From Bombyx mori (taxonomy: Eukaryota; Arthropoda; Insecta; Lepidoptera; Bombycidae): a stretch of DNA of 64,000 nt. Below the pieces are notes generated by a model. It worked only from the letters and a program-made list of their open reading frames with translations. It was not told the DNA's origin and made no database searches. The DNA lies in contig NC_085120.1 of NCBI RefSeq assembly GCF_030269925.1, positions 10,009,501 to 10,073,500 of the forward strand. The letters run 5' to 3'. The position numbers were made by a program, and so were the translations under genes. Below are positions 32,835 to 42,714 of the stretch, piece by piece (within the stretch, counting starts at the first letter, position 1; each line of letters starts with the position of its first letter).

Positions 32835-33038
32835 CCCACAGACACAGCCCACTGAGTTTCTCGCCGGATCTTCTCAGTGGGTCGCGCTTCCGATCCGGTG
32901 GTAGATTCTGCGAAGCACTGCTCTTGCTAGGGCGGTGTTAGCAATTCTCCGGTTTGAGCCCCGCGAGCTCACCTACACAAGCTAGGGTAAGCTGAAATAG
33001 CCTCTCAAGGCTATCAGCATAGGTAGGAAAAAAAAAAA
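31986..33038 (+). mobile_element. LINE B, young 5'-truncated copy
   Basis: 1,053 bp ending in poly(A) at 33028-33038, flanked by exact 10-bp target duplications 'ctgcggtgcg' (31976-31985, 33039-33048). Truncation falls two codons before the catalytic 'FADD' box. The 3'UTR carries a perfect 9-bp stem (cccactgag / ctcagtggg) near 32851-32884. It is related to but distinct from LINE A, and other 3' ends of this family lie at 2796, 25816, 26979, 37630 and 58345. Confidence 0.92.
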
Positions 33039-33120
33039 CTGCGGTGCGAGTGAAAGCGATTTAGCATACATTTTAGTTTTCTAACAAGATAGATGAGCAT
33101 AAGGTCTAACGGCGAGTCAA

Positions 33121-33263
33121 ATTTTTTTATTTTTTTTCTTAGATGTTTGTGGATCTCACAGCCCACCTGGTGTTTAGTGGTTACTGGAGCCCATAGATAT
33201 CTACAAATTAAATGTGCCATGAAATACGCAGGGTGGTGGTACCTACCCGCGCGGACTCACAAA
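33121..33263 (-). repeat. Bm1 SINE with internal deletion
   Basis: 'ttcttagatgtttgtggatc' to 'ttaaatgtgccatg', then a jump to 'cgcagggtggtggtacctac'. About 90 bp of the middle are gone. Confidence 0.8.
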
Positions 33264-33518
33264 ACTCAATACCATGAAGCCCAAATACCGCTGAAAGGTC
33301 TTTTCAAAACCTTAATAGAACCCTTATATACCTTATATATTATATACCTATCGTAACCTAACCCATATATACCTTAATTAGTCATAAGAACATGAATAAA
33401 AGTTGAATATTTAATTTATTAAATTCATATGATACGATAGCTTTTCTGCTACTTTCTGTAGCTTAAACTTAATTTGCAGCTTAATTATTCCCCTACTTCT
33501 CATTCTGGTTTCGATTAT
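33264..33518. other. Non-coding DNA
   Basis: Nothing recognised. Confidence 0.4.
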
Positions 33519-33578
33519 TTTTTTGTGAATGAGGGATTACTGATAGCCCAGAGGCCTTTCCAGTATCACTAGGACAGG
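33519..33578 (-). repeat. LINE A extreme 3' end
   Basis: 'tgatagcccagaggcctttc' to 'cactaggacagg' matches the last ~50 bp of LINE A. A very short 5'-truncated insert, or the remnant of a longer one. Confidence 0.65.
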
Positions 33579-33875
33579 GTTGGTATTTCAAAGATAAAGA
33601 ATAGCCGTCACAAAACTTTCTAAATCTAAATACACCCTAGACACAAATTGTTTCAAGCCCACCTATGAGTGTGTACGATGCGAAAAAATTGTCGGTTTAT
33701 CTTCGTGGGCAAAGTTCTTTTTATTTCTCAGTACATCTACGTAGTACGAAATAAAGTGCTTTGTCATCAATTGATTTATACTTTTCCTATAAGACATACC
33801 CGTTTTTATCTCCATCATCAGATTTAGTTCAATTTATCAATCGTTAGTTAAAAATTTCCCACCTATAATGAATTG
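33579..33875. other. Non-coding DNA
   Basis: Nothing recognised. Confidence 0.4.
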
Positions 33876-34076
33876 TTTTTTTGTTTTTATTGGTTAGATG
33901 GGCGGACGAGATCACAGGCTATCTGGCGTTAAGTAGTTACCGAAACCCATAGACATCTGCAATGTCAATCTTACCACCCATCTTGAGATATGATTTCTAA
34001 GGTCTCAGTTTTTGCAATACAACCGTTGCCCCACTCTTCAAACCGAAACGCATTACTGCTTCACGCCAGAAATATT
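33876..34076 (-). repeat. Bm1 SINE, 5'-truncated and diverged
   Basis: 'ttattggttagatgggcgga' to 'actgcttcacgccagaaata'. Clearly older than its neighbours. Confidence 0.8.
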
Positions 34077-34314
34077 TTTTTATTCTACCAACCAATTAAA
34101 TTACCCCATCTACATTCGTAACATGGACCGTAATTTGAAGATCGCTACAAAAAAAATATATTACGGCATTACAGTAGACAGGTCGTTACGTGAAATGTGA
34201 TAGAGTGCGGTGACTAGGCAGTTCCTTGAAGATAGGGTTGGGAAGAGCGCTTTGCCGATGTACCTAACAGGAAACTCTAAAAATAAATCCAAACATTTAT
34301 CCCTAACAAAAGAG

Positions 34315-34394
34315 CATACGGTTAGACACGTTTCAAGCCTAAAATCTTGTTAATTATTGAATGAAACACTGAAGCTTAGTCGCTAATATCTTTG
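34315..34394. repeat. ~80-bp direct repeat, left copy
   Basis: 'catacggttagacacgtttc' ... 'gtcgctaatatctttg' recurs at 34812-34894 with about eight differences. The two copies bracket the Bm1 exactly. Confidence 0.9.
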
Positions 34395-34811
34395 GAGTCG
34401 TCGTGGCCTAAGCGATAAGACGTCCGGTGCATTCGTGTTGAGCGATGCACCGACGTTCGAATCTCAAGCGGGTACCAATTTTTCTAATGAAATACGTACT
34501 CGACAAATGTTCACGATTGGCTTCCACGGTGAAGGAATAACATCGTGTAATAAAAATGAAACCCGCAAAATTATAATTTGCGTAATTACTTGTGGTAGGA
34601 CTCTTGTGAGTCCGCGAGGGTAGGTACCACCGCCCTGCCTTAATGCGTTTCGGTTTGAAGGGTGGGATAGCCGTTGTAACTATACTGGAGACCTTAGAAC
34701 TTATATCTCAAGGTGGGTGGCGCATTTACGTTGTAGATGTCTATGGGCTCCAGTAACCACTTAACACCAGCTGGGCTGTGAGCTAGTTCAGCCATCAAAG
34801 CAATAAAAAAA
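34395..34811 (+). repeat. Bm1 SINE, full length, between 80-bp direct repeats
   Basis: Head 'gagtcgtcgtggcctaagcg', B box 'gacgttcgaatctc', body with the 'gcaaaattataatttgc' palindrome and tail 'caataaaaaaa'. A short central deletion removes part of the 'ccctgcctatttctgccgtg' region. Confidence 0.93.
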
Positions 34812-34894
34812 CATACGGTTAGACACGTTTAAAGCCTAAAATCATGTTAATTATTGAAGGAAACATTGCAGGTTATGAGTCGCTAATATCTTTG
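34812..34894. repeat. ~80-bp direct repeat, right copy
   Basis: Right-hand partner of 34315-34394, with a 'caggttatgagtc' variant region. Confidence 0.9.
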
Positions 34895-35360
34895 TATTAC
34901 AATACCTAGAGGTTTCTCGGAGACATTGAAAGCTAAACAAGCTTTGACATTCCCAATTAACACGTAACTTCTAAATGTATGCTAAGAAGATGAAGAGAAA
35001 TGATTCGTCAAACATAACATAATATACTATATAACTACAAGAGTCTTGAATACGTATTTTGATAATTACAACGCCTCCTACGCTCCGTTGCTGTATTGGC
35101 GTCCATCAATCGGGATTCGCGAAGTTTCTTTATACATTGCATAGGTTGTGGTCCCAGTATCAGCAAGCTTATTGAAAACCTGATCAATGCGAACTAATTT
35201 TAATTTAAATTATTGCTACGAGCAGTATATAGTGTAAAGAGTTTAATTAACATATTCAGTTTTCAAGGTGCTTTCTATTGCAAAAGTCTTATGTTAAATT
35301 ATTCTCCAGTATTATGGGTAAGAAAGACACTAGACAAGAAAAAGTACACCAAATCCTAAG
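34895..35360. other. Non-coding DNA
   Basis: Nothing recognised. Confidence 0.4.
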
Positions 35361-35489
35361 TTTTTTTATTTTTATTTATTGCCCTTGCAGGCAGACGAGC
35401 ATACGGCCCACCTGATGGTGAGTGGTTACCGTTGCCCATGGACTTCAGCAATGCCAGGGGCAGAGCCAAGCCGCTGCCTAACGCTTAAT
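35361..35489 (-). repeat. LINE C 3' tail
   Basis: A T-rich start, 'gcccttgcaggcagacgagc' through 'gccaagccgctgcctaacgc'. Confidence 0.85.
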
Positions 35490-35605
35490 AAAGTAACAAA
35501 TATATTCGATAATAATATGAACGCGAGCAGGGAATCGAATCAAAGGACATTACACTTGTAAAGCGAACAAAGCCAAAAATCGGAAATAATAATACTGTAC
35601 TGTTA

Positions 35606-35733
35606 AAAGTGAGACCTTACAACTCATGTCTCAAGGTGGGTGGCGCATTTACGTTGTAGATGTCCATGGGCTCCAGTAACCACTTAACACCAGGTAGGTC
35701 GTGAGCTCGTCCACGTATTTAAACAATAAAAAA
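35606..35733 (+). repeat. Bm1 3' fragment
   Basis: 'gtgagaccttacaactcatg' to 'aacaataaaaaaa'. Confidence 0.8.
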
Positions 35734-36116
35734 ATATAAAAAATATCAAAATGATAAGCACTATATAAGTAGATTTTTTTTATTGTAAGAGTAATAAAAA
35801 CACACATAGATGCAGATACTCACACATAAACAATACAACATGCATGCGTGCACACGCCCACACATATTCACGTGAATACGTTCACATACACACAACACAT
35901 GCTGCATCTCAGTAATCACGTGGACGAGTTCGCGGCCCACCTGATGTTAAGTAACTTTAATTAGGTCCCCGACTCGCGAAAAATAAAGAAAATATTACAT
36001 TCAGATCTTAGGTGAAATTTTCAATGCTACATAAGTAACTTATTTGTAATAATAATCATAAGAATCCAGATGTTAGAATCTCAAGATTATAATAATCATA
36101 ATAAAATCATTTATTG
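35734..36116. other. Non-coding DNA with CA-rich patch
   Basis: 'cacacata' and 'cacacgcccacaca' runs near 35800-35900. A faint Bm1-like 'ggcccacctgatgttaagta' occurs at 35934. Confidence 0.45.
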
Positions 36117-36250
36117 TTTTTTTAAAGGTATTTTATGACTTGGTAACTAAGAGCTTTAAGTCATGTCTTAATTTATATTTTAATTTTTATGAAAATGATA
36201 ATATGGAGTGAAATGAAATGATGATGATTAATTTGAGACATTAATCATTA
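36117..36250 (-). repeat. Fragment of the 56516 retroposon family
   Basis: 'ttttatgacttggtaactaa' to 'taatttgagacattaatcat' matches the 3' third of the element at 56516-56927, in the same orientation and also starting at a T-run. 5'-truncated. Confidence 0.75.
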
Positions 36251-36810
36251 AAATAAAAATTAAAATAAAAAGGCAAAAGGAGGTGGCTCAGCTAATACTG
36301 TTCAAGGTCGATAAATCAAATAGCGTTGATTTTCAGTCACCCTCTTTTCCCTTTCTTCTTCTTATTCTTAAATATACAAAATTTAAATCCGCTCATAAGC
36401 CCGCTGTCAAACAGGACACACATTACTGCACCACCCAACTCCTTACACGAAACTACACATGATAACGTACACATTTATACGCATTAGTTCGTCAGGTAAC
36501 TAGAACAGTGGAATTGTTTCTTTTTGTGCTATTGTGCTGAACGAAAATGGCGCTAATGAGTTAGCTACGTAATATTTCATGCGGGACAGTATGTCGGTCT
36601 AATGAAGAAATGTCTTTGTTTCGTGTATAATTTCCATAGGTGTGACATTATGATTACAACCGACTTTTAGTAGTTTATATACGCTTTTATTTCTATTATC
36701 TCGTTGGACAAATGTTGATTTTAGTGCATAATACACGTGCAGGGCCGATATACTAAACACATTAATATAAAATTGATTTTATCTGTCTGTGTTTTCTAGC
36801 ATCAATTAAT
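36251..36810. other. Non-coding DNA, nothing recognised
   Basis: No ORF or repeat family. Confidence 0.4.
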
Positions 36811-37379
36811 TACCGGTGATAGCACGTCTTGTGAGTCCGCACGGGTAGGTACCACCACCCTTTATTTATTTTTATGTCAGGAGGAAATCGTCGGACTTCC
36901 GCCCTCCCCTGGCGATGGCGGGCGGGGCATGTCGGAGTCGAACTGACTAAAACCTCCTGTCGCTCAACAACCCACGTCCGAACCTCGCAAGAAACAGAAC
37001 TCATGAAAAGGTAAAGGGGGAAAGTGAAGCGTTTAGTGCGGAGCACATCTCTCCCGTCACCCTCCCGCTCGGGACGCCGGACCGGCAGTCGTCGGCGCCA
37101 CGACCACCAGCCCTCTCGGTCGGCAGGCTATCCGAAGCCCGCCTAGATGGCGCCGGTTAGAATGAGTGGTACCACCACTCTGCTTATTTCAGCCATGAAG
37201 CAGTAATGCGTTTCGGTTTGAAAGGTGGGGCAGCCGTTGTAACTATACTGAGACCTTAGAACTTATATCTCAAGGTGGGTGGCGCATTTACGTTGTAGAT
37301 GTCTATGGGCTCCAGTAACCACTTAACACCAGGTGGGCTGTGAACTCGTCCACACACCTAAGCAATAAAAAAAAATAAA
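36811..37379 (+). repeat. Bm1 SINE split by an R1-like LINE tail
   Basis: Bm1 begins 'accggtgatagcacgtcttg' (the recurrent headless start), is interrupted at 'ggtaccaccaccc' (36848-36860), and resumes at 'ggtaccaccactc' (37168) through to 'aagcaataaaaaaaaataaa'. The repeated 13-mer (one mismatch) is the target duplication of the inserted LINE. Confidence 0.9.
36861..37167 (-). mobile_element. R1-like LINE 3'UTR inserted in Bm1
   Basis: A 307-bp GC-rich insert beginning with a T-rich run (minus-strand A tail), then 'gtcaggaggaaatcgtcgga'. It matches the 3'UTR of the R1-like copy at 46053-47014 for its whole length. Extreme 5' truncation leaves no coding. Confidence 0.85.
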
Positions 37380-37629
37380 AAGCAGTTGTTAGCAGTAGCT
37401 CGAAGTCGTATTTTTCTCCCTAATACCCGCATGTAGCCTGTTGTCTAACAACTTATTTAATACAACTTTTGTTTTTGATTAGGCTTTATTTACTCTTCGC
37501 TTTTCGTATGGTTGTTGGTAATTCTTTCTACACACTAATAAAACGCAGATTTCTGTTGGTCCATAAAACACATTCTCTAAATAATGTAACAAGAGTAAAC
37601 ATTTTCAGCAAAAAAAAGGTGTAATTACC
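37380..37629. other. Non-coding DNA
   Basis: Nothing recognised. Confidence 0.4.
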
Positions 37630-37828
37630 GCTTTTTTTTATACCTACCTGTGCTGATAGCTTTGAGAGGCTATATCAGCTTCTCCTTGACGTGTAGGTGA
37701 GCTCACGGGGCTCAAGCCGGGCGTGTTGCTAACACTGGCCCTAGCAAGAGCAGTGCTTCGCAGAATCTACCACCGGATCGGAAACGCGACCCACTGAGAA
37801 GATCCGGTGAGAAACTCAGTGGGTTAAA
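37630..37828 (-). repeat. LINE B 3'UTR
   Basis: A T-run, 'tacctacctgtgctgatagc', 'ggatcggaaacgcgacccac' and both hairpin arms. The copy is truncated just 5' of the hairpin. Confidence 0.83.
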
Positions 37829-38005
37829 TTACCGCTATATAGCTATTGTAGAATGAAAGATATGACAGATGTCTAAAGATACGCGTCCATTGGCCATCGC
37901 CGGACCGCAAGCAACGGATTTTATTTTGCTTTGTATGATTTCATAATACATAGTACTGCGTCCGCTATCTGCACTGCACGCATCGAACGCCGACATTTAT
38001 AGTCC

Positions 38006-38106
38006 ACTTCGACAAAGCGGCACGACACGAGAACCCTCTCGTCGAACCCGTCGCTTTTGACGAAGTAAATTAAGGCTATTTATTAGCTTAGGTAGGAAAA
38101 AAAAGG
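38006..38106 (+). repeat. LINE B, rearranged fragment
   Basis: 'cacttcgacaaagcggcacg' (C-terminal coding) joins to 'gtcgaacccgtcgcttttga', and then 'ggctatttattagcttaggt' plus poly(A). Two internal segments including the hairpin are deleted. Confidence 0.65.
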
Positions 38107-38538
38107 CATTTATGAGCAAAAAATACAAACCAAAATATAATCCGTTGCGTGCGGTGCGTCCAGGGCGGGCCAATGCGGGATGCGTACCTTAAAAATCGCG
38201 CCAACGACTTTGGTCTATACAAGCATCGATCGATGTATACAAGTTACGAACAAAAACAATAACCGTTTGATGACAAATCTTCCCTTTGTTGATTCGTCCT
38301 TGAATGAAGTGTAAATACCATACATTATAAGACCAAACATAGGCTAATATGGAATGAATTGTACAGATAATTCACGAAACATAAGCTAATAATATGAGGT
38401 ATCCCTAAAGCAAGCTAACATAGCAATAGTCTAGAATAAACATGTACAATAACAATTAATTAAAACTGTTTTAAACACCGTTTCACAATTAGAAGAGATA
38501 AACTAAGCAATGCGATATCTATATTTTTACTTTATTTA
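38107..38538. other. Non-coding DNA
   Basis: Nothing recognised. Confidence 0.4.
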
Positions 38539-38942
38539 ATATTATAAAGAGGAAAATTTTGTTTGTTTGTTTGTATTGAAGAGCCTGCGAAACTACAGAA
38601 CCAATTTCAAAAATTCTTTCACTGTTTGGAAGCTATTTTATTCCCCAGTGACATAGGCTATAACCTTTTTTGAAAAAAATTAGGGATCCTTACTAAAGCT
38701 CCAATAATGTAATCCAAGGTGTAAAAAAAATACCTAAAATATTATTTACATCGCGTGCCCTACGAAATACGACTTTGTAGAACACATTATTACTACAAAA
38801 AGTGTCGTGACAGCATATGTGTAACTATTATAGTTATGCCGCAATAAGTGTTCTTTTATTTAAAAAAATAAAACAACGTCAAAATTAAATATCCTTGAAA
38901 TTTTTGTTAAAGACCCGAGCGGAGCCGGAGCGGGCCGCTTGT
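38539..38942 (+). mobile_element. Non-autonomous Helitron-like element
   Basis: Starts near 'tattataaagaggaaaattt' followed by 'gtttgtttgtttgtattgaa', 'gagcctgcgaaactacagaa' and 'gtgacataggctata', a widespread insect repeat. The 3' end has a GC hairpin (agcgg ... ccgct) and then CTTG|T, a CTAG variant. No ORF. Confidence 0.65.
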
Positions 38943-39503
38943 CAAACTATAAAGGCAAGCTAATTACGTAAATAGATTATTATATTTAAAAAATAAAGTA
39001 TAAAATAATTCAAATTATCGTAGCATCATTATCATTCATATAATCATAAATAAAAAAATTTAAAAAAAGGTGAAGAAGTAATACGTTATATTAACAAAAA
39101 TTTATAAACTAATTATCTATTGAATAAAAATTTTAAATGTGTCAACTATAAAAAGAAATATTCTATAAATCGATAATTAAATCAATTTCAATTAATTATT
39201 AATTTCCGTGCGTGTTTTCGTGTCTTCATGGATATTTGAAAGAGCAGAAAACAGAATTACGAGGATCGAAATTATCGGGTGACAGGTTCCTTCCTAACGG
39301 TCGCGCCTAAAACAAAACAAGACTATGTACAATAACCGGGTCATTGTGACACATAACGCCCACTCGAAGACATTATTACCCATTGTTTGCACAAATCATA
39401 CAGCATGTACATTTATCATAGCTAATCTTGTTGAGGTAAAGGCGGTCTGCGAACTCGTTTGGAGCAGCCCTATATATGGTGCGTAAGGAATAATGTGATA
39501 TTT
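38943..39503. other. Non-coding DNA, nothing recognised
   Basis: AT-rich. Confidence 0.4.
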
Positions 39504-39892
39504 TTTTATTTTTTTTATTGCTTAAATGGGTGGACTAGCTCACAGCCCACCTGGTGTTAAGTGGTTACTGGAGCCCATAGACATCTACAACGTAAATGGG
39601 GCACCCACCTTGAGATATAAGTTGTAAGGTCTCAGTATAGTTACAACGGCTGCCCCATCCTACAAACCGAAACGCATTACTGCTTCACGGCAGAAATAGG
39701 CAGGGCGGTCCTACCACCAGTAATTACGCAAATTATAATTTTGCGGGTTTCACTTTTATCACACGATCTTATTCCTTCATCGTGGAAGTCAATCGTGAAC
39801 ATTTGTTGAGTATGTATTTCATTAGAAAAATTGGTACCCGCCTGCGAGATTCGAACACCGGTGCATCGCTTCAACACGAATGCATCAGACGA
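39504..39892 (-). repeat. Bm1 SINE, nearly full length
   Basis: From the poly(T) and 'gcttaaatgggtggactagc' to 'cgaatgcatcagacg', missing only the first ~30 bp of the tRNA-like head. A ~30-bp deletion removes the 'tggtacctacccgcgcggac' block. Confidence 0.9.
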
Positions 39893-39934
39893 TAATTGGT
39901 TTAAGTTGTTGTTATTGATTGTTCGTTGTTTCTT

Positions 39935-40093
39935 CGTGCCACGTACCATCCGGCTATGGAATGAGCTCCCCTTCACGGCGTAGGCAGCGGCTTGGCTCTG
40001 CCCCTGGCATTGCTGAAGTCCATGGGCGACGGTAACCACTCACCATCAGGTGGGCAGTACGCTCGTCTGCCTACAAGGGCAATAAAAAAAAAT
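39935..40093 (+). repeat. LINE C 3' end with internal deletion
   Basis: Coding 'gccacgtaccatccggctat' to 'gagctccccttcacggcg' joins straight to the UTR 'taggcagcggcttggctctg', skipping ~70 bp of coding. Poly(A) ends it. Confidence 0.82.
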
Positions 40094-40145
40094 CTTGTTT
40101 ATCATTTTTTTTCCAAAGTTTTAGACGGCTTACAGTGGTCATGTT

Positions 40146-40373
40146 CTATTTGATGATTTGCAATCGAAGTAAATTGTCTCTTAGAAATAAGGTGACACTC
40201 TACAAAACTTGCATACGCCCCGTCATGACCTATGCAAGTGTAGTGTTCGCTCACGCGGCCCGCACTAACTTGAAAACCCTTCAAATAATTCAAACCCGTT
40301 TTTGCAGGATAATCGTCGGAGCTCCTTGGTTCGTCAGGAACATAGACAACCACAATGAAAAAAAAAAAAAAAA
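40146..40373 (+). pseudogene. LINE B RT C-terminal fragment ending in A-run
   Basis: Open frame with 'MICNRSKLSLRNKVTLYKTC' to 'FVRNIDNHNE', then an ~18-A run at 40356-40373 in the middle of what should be coding. The 3'UTR and hairpin are absent. Both ends are thus truncated. Flanking 'cagtggtcatg' and 'cagtcatg' may be a decayed target duplication. Confidence 0.75.
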
Positions 40374-40844
40374 CAGTCATGAAGGATCAAGATTTTAGTC
40401 GCCGATTTCTTAATATTGTACTAACCACATTCATTCCTCATTTCGATGGACCACAGTGACTACTTACCATCAGATGGAGCGCATACACGGCTACAATGTG
40501 CAGAAAAAAAAACCATCAAACAATTCTTATGAACGCCAATTAAATAATAAAACTTCATATTAAATATCGGGAAATGTATGGAAAACCTTCGCACGAGCAA
40601 TAGCCCCGCGAATAACTCCGGCGACCTCCACTAGACAAAGAAACAGCCAGTTAAAACTACACATCATTGAATTAAACAATGAATATTAAATATTTAATCA
40701 TTAATATACAAGAATGCCATAATTGTATGTAAACTTAAACACGCGTTCATACATGCATTGAATAAGTTTGTAACACTGAAAGGAATCATTCAAAATTATC
40801 TCTATTTTACTATTGCACTGGCAGTCATGACTCTATGACGCAAG
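40374..40844. other. Non-coding DNA
   Basis: A faint LINE C-like stretch ('gactacttaccatcagatgg') occurs near 40455; otherwise nothing. Confidence 0.4.
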
Positions 40845-40897
40845 CTTTGAGCTCGTCCACCCAATAATTTTTAAGCAATAAAAAAAATAAAAAAAAA
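40845..40897 (+). repeat. Bm1 extreme 3' end
   Basis: 'gagctcgtccacccaataat' then 'taagcaataaaaaaaataaa'. Confidence 0.65.
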
Positions 40898-40930
40898 GGA
40901 AGCTTGGAGCATAAAAATTACTGCCTGTGT

Positions 40931-41297
40931 AGGCAGACTTTTTTTTATTTTTGTTGCCCTTGTAGGCAGACGAGCATACGGCCCCCCGACTACCTGATGG
41001 TGAGTGATAACCGTCGCCCATGGACTTCAGCAATGGCAGGGCAGAGCCAAGCCGCTGCCTACCGCTTAATACTCTCCACAAGCCTCGTTTGAAGAAGGAC
41101 ATGTCATAGCGCTCGGGAAACACCGTGGAGGGGAGCTCATTCCATAGCCGGATGGTACGTGGCAGACCTCTGGAAACGCACTGTGGATGACCGCAGTGGC
41201 TCCAGGTAATATGGATGAACTCTACACCGGTGGGGGGCGGTGCGATGATAAAAACGAGATGCCGGTATCATCTCGAACAATTCCTCAGAGCACTGCA
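40931..41297 (-). pseudogene. LINE C 3' portion, first of two in tandem
   Basis: In minus sense the RT C-terminus ('ECSEELFEMIPASRFYHRTA', later 'FPERYDMSFFKRGLWRVLSG') is followed by the UTR and poly(A) at the left. Small indels break the frame, for example a loss near 'ggtacgtggcagacctctgg'. It is joined without spacer to the next copy. Confidence 0.82.
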
Positions 41298-41612
41298 CAC
41301 GGCCCACCTGATGGTTAGTGGTTACCGTCGCCAATGGATTTCAGCAACGCCAGGGGCAGAGCCAAGCCGCTGCCTACCGCTTAATACTCTCCACAAGCCT
41401 CGTTTGAAGAAGGACATGTCATAGCGTTCGGGAAACACCGTGGAGGGGAGCTCATTCCATAGCTGGATGGTACGTGGCAAATCATGACCTCTAGAAACGC
41501 ACTGTGGATAACCGCAGTGGCTCCAGGTAGTATGAATGAACTCTACTCCGGTGGCGGGCTGTACTATGATTAAAAGGAGATGATTGAATCATTTCAAACA
41601 ATTCCTCTTCTA
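41298..41612 (-). pseudogene. LINE C 3' portion, second of two in tandem
   Basis: Repeats the same coding and UTR from 'acggcccacctgatggttag' to 'caaacaattcctc'. It lacks the terminal poly(A) and first ~30 bp of the tail, so the junction with the first copy at about 41297 is a truncation, not a complete end. Confidence 0.8.
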
Positions 41613-41895
41613 GCCACTAAGGCAAAAAACCAAGCCCGTTGATAGCGAATCGCTTATTAACAGAGCCGACATTTGGCACAGTGTCAACAGATAAGTATTA
41701 CTACGAATTCAATAGACAGTTCGCTTTTTGTTATTTTTTATTCAACTACACAATAGAATTGAAAGCGCAAATAATGGATTCCAACTGAAGGGTACAGTTA
41801 TTTTTCATAGTTTGTTTTCCACATAATTTTTTACACACGTAAAATGGTACATATTTCTGTTGTGCACTGGTTTTTTTGCAACTTACCCTGTGTTA
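41613..41895. other. Non-coding DNA
   Basis: Nothing recognised. Confidence 0.4.
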
Positions 41896-41910
41896 GGTGA
41901 GGGAACTTTG

Positions 41911-42626
41911 AGCACCCGCGGCGAGATCTCATCGCGGTGCTGGGGAGGGACCTCTCCTTGCGGGCTGTCATTGCCCGCATGCTAGAGGACGTGAGTTCGT
42001 GGGAGGCCATGGCCAGATTTTGCGACCTGGTCATGGCGTTCCGCGAGGCTGAGGAGCGCGAAAGGGAGTGGAATCCCTCTTCGGCTCCTCAGCGAAGAAG
42101 GCGGGGTGGGCGACGCGGGCACGATGCTCCCGTTAATCTCCCGTAGGGACTGTTGGGTACTGGGTGCGGGGGCGCCCGGTGCTCTGCTGTCGGTTCCGTG
42201 GTGAGGCGGCGCAAGGTGGCTCCTATGCGCCACTCACGGTGGCTCCTGAGACGACGTCCTGCGGGATCTTCCCGGGGATTGGATCCCGTCCTATTGTCAG
42301 GATGGGTACCGGCGACGGCGAGCCTGCGGCGCGCATTGTGCGGTACCGTAGGTTTCGTGGAGTCGGAGTGGTGGAGCTCGATGGGGTTTAGTCGGTAGTC
42401 GGTTTTGCGGGGTGGGTCCTGCGTGGTAGACGCCGCGCAGCGCCTCGCGCGCCTTTCTCAAGGCGTAGTCTCCCGGTAGGAATTGGAAGAAGAGGAGGAC
42501 TTTGGTCTTCCTCTTCTCCCTCTTCTTCTCTGGAGGCGCCGGAGTCCGACATAACCCGGTCTATTACCCCTCTCGACCGGGTATCCGTAAATGGATTCCC
42601 CAGCGTTAAAAAAAAAAAAAAAAAAA
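41911..42626 (+). mobile_element. R1-like LINE, 5'-truncated, with 15-bp TSD
   Basis: A 716-bp GC-rich insert ending in ~19 A. The 15-mer 'ggtgagggaactttg' occurs exactly at 41896-41910 and 42627-42641. Coding is limited to 41913-42146; the rest is a long GC-rich 3'UTR with an 'agaagaggaggactttggtc' patch. Clade assignment rests on the style of the C-terminus and UTR. Confidence 0.85.
41913..42146 (+). pseudogene. R1-like LINE, last 77 codons of ORF2
   Basis: Reads 'RRDLIAVLGRDLSLRAVIAR', 'MLEDVSSWEAMARFCDLVMA' and then an Arg/Glu-rich tail with a stop at 42144. It parallels the C-terminus of the copy at 46527-47009 ('MLGDDESWKAMLDFCE'). No RT or endonuclease remains. Confidence 0.75.
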
Positions 42627-42641
42627 GGTGAGGGAACTTTG

Positions 42642-42714
42642 GAAGTCCACATTTTCACTATTTGGTACTTTTAACTATTTTGTACAGGCATTGTGGTTTT
42701 TTTTTTAAAACAAT
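42642..42714. other. Short spacer
   Basis: Nothing recognised. Confidence 0.4.

Noticed and set aside
34435..34623. Frames reading through Bm1 heads (also 31433-31660, 39677-40039) that resemble one another
   Set aside because: They are similar only because they translate the same SINE.
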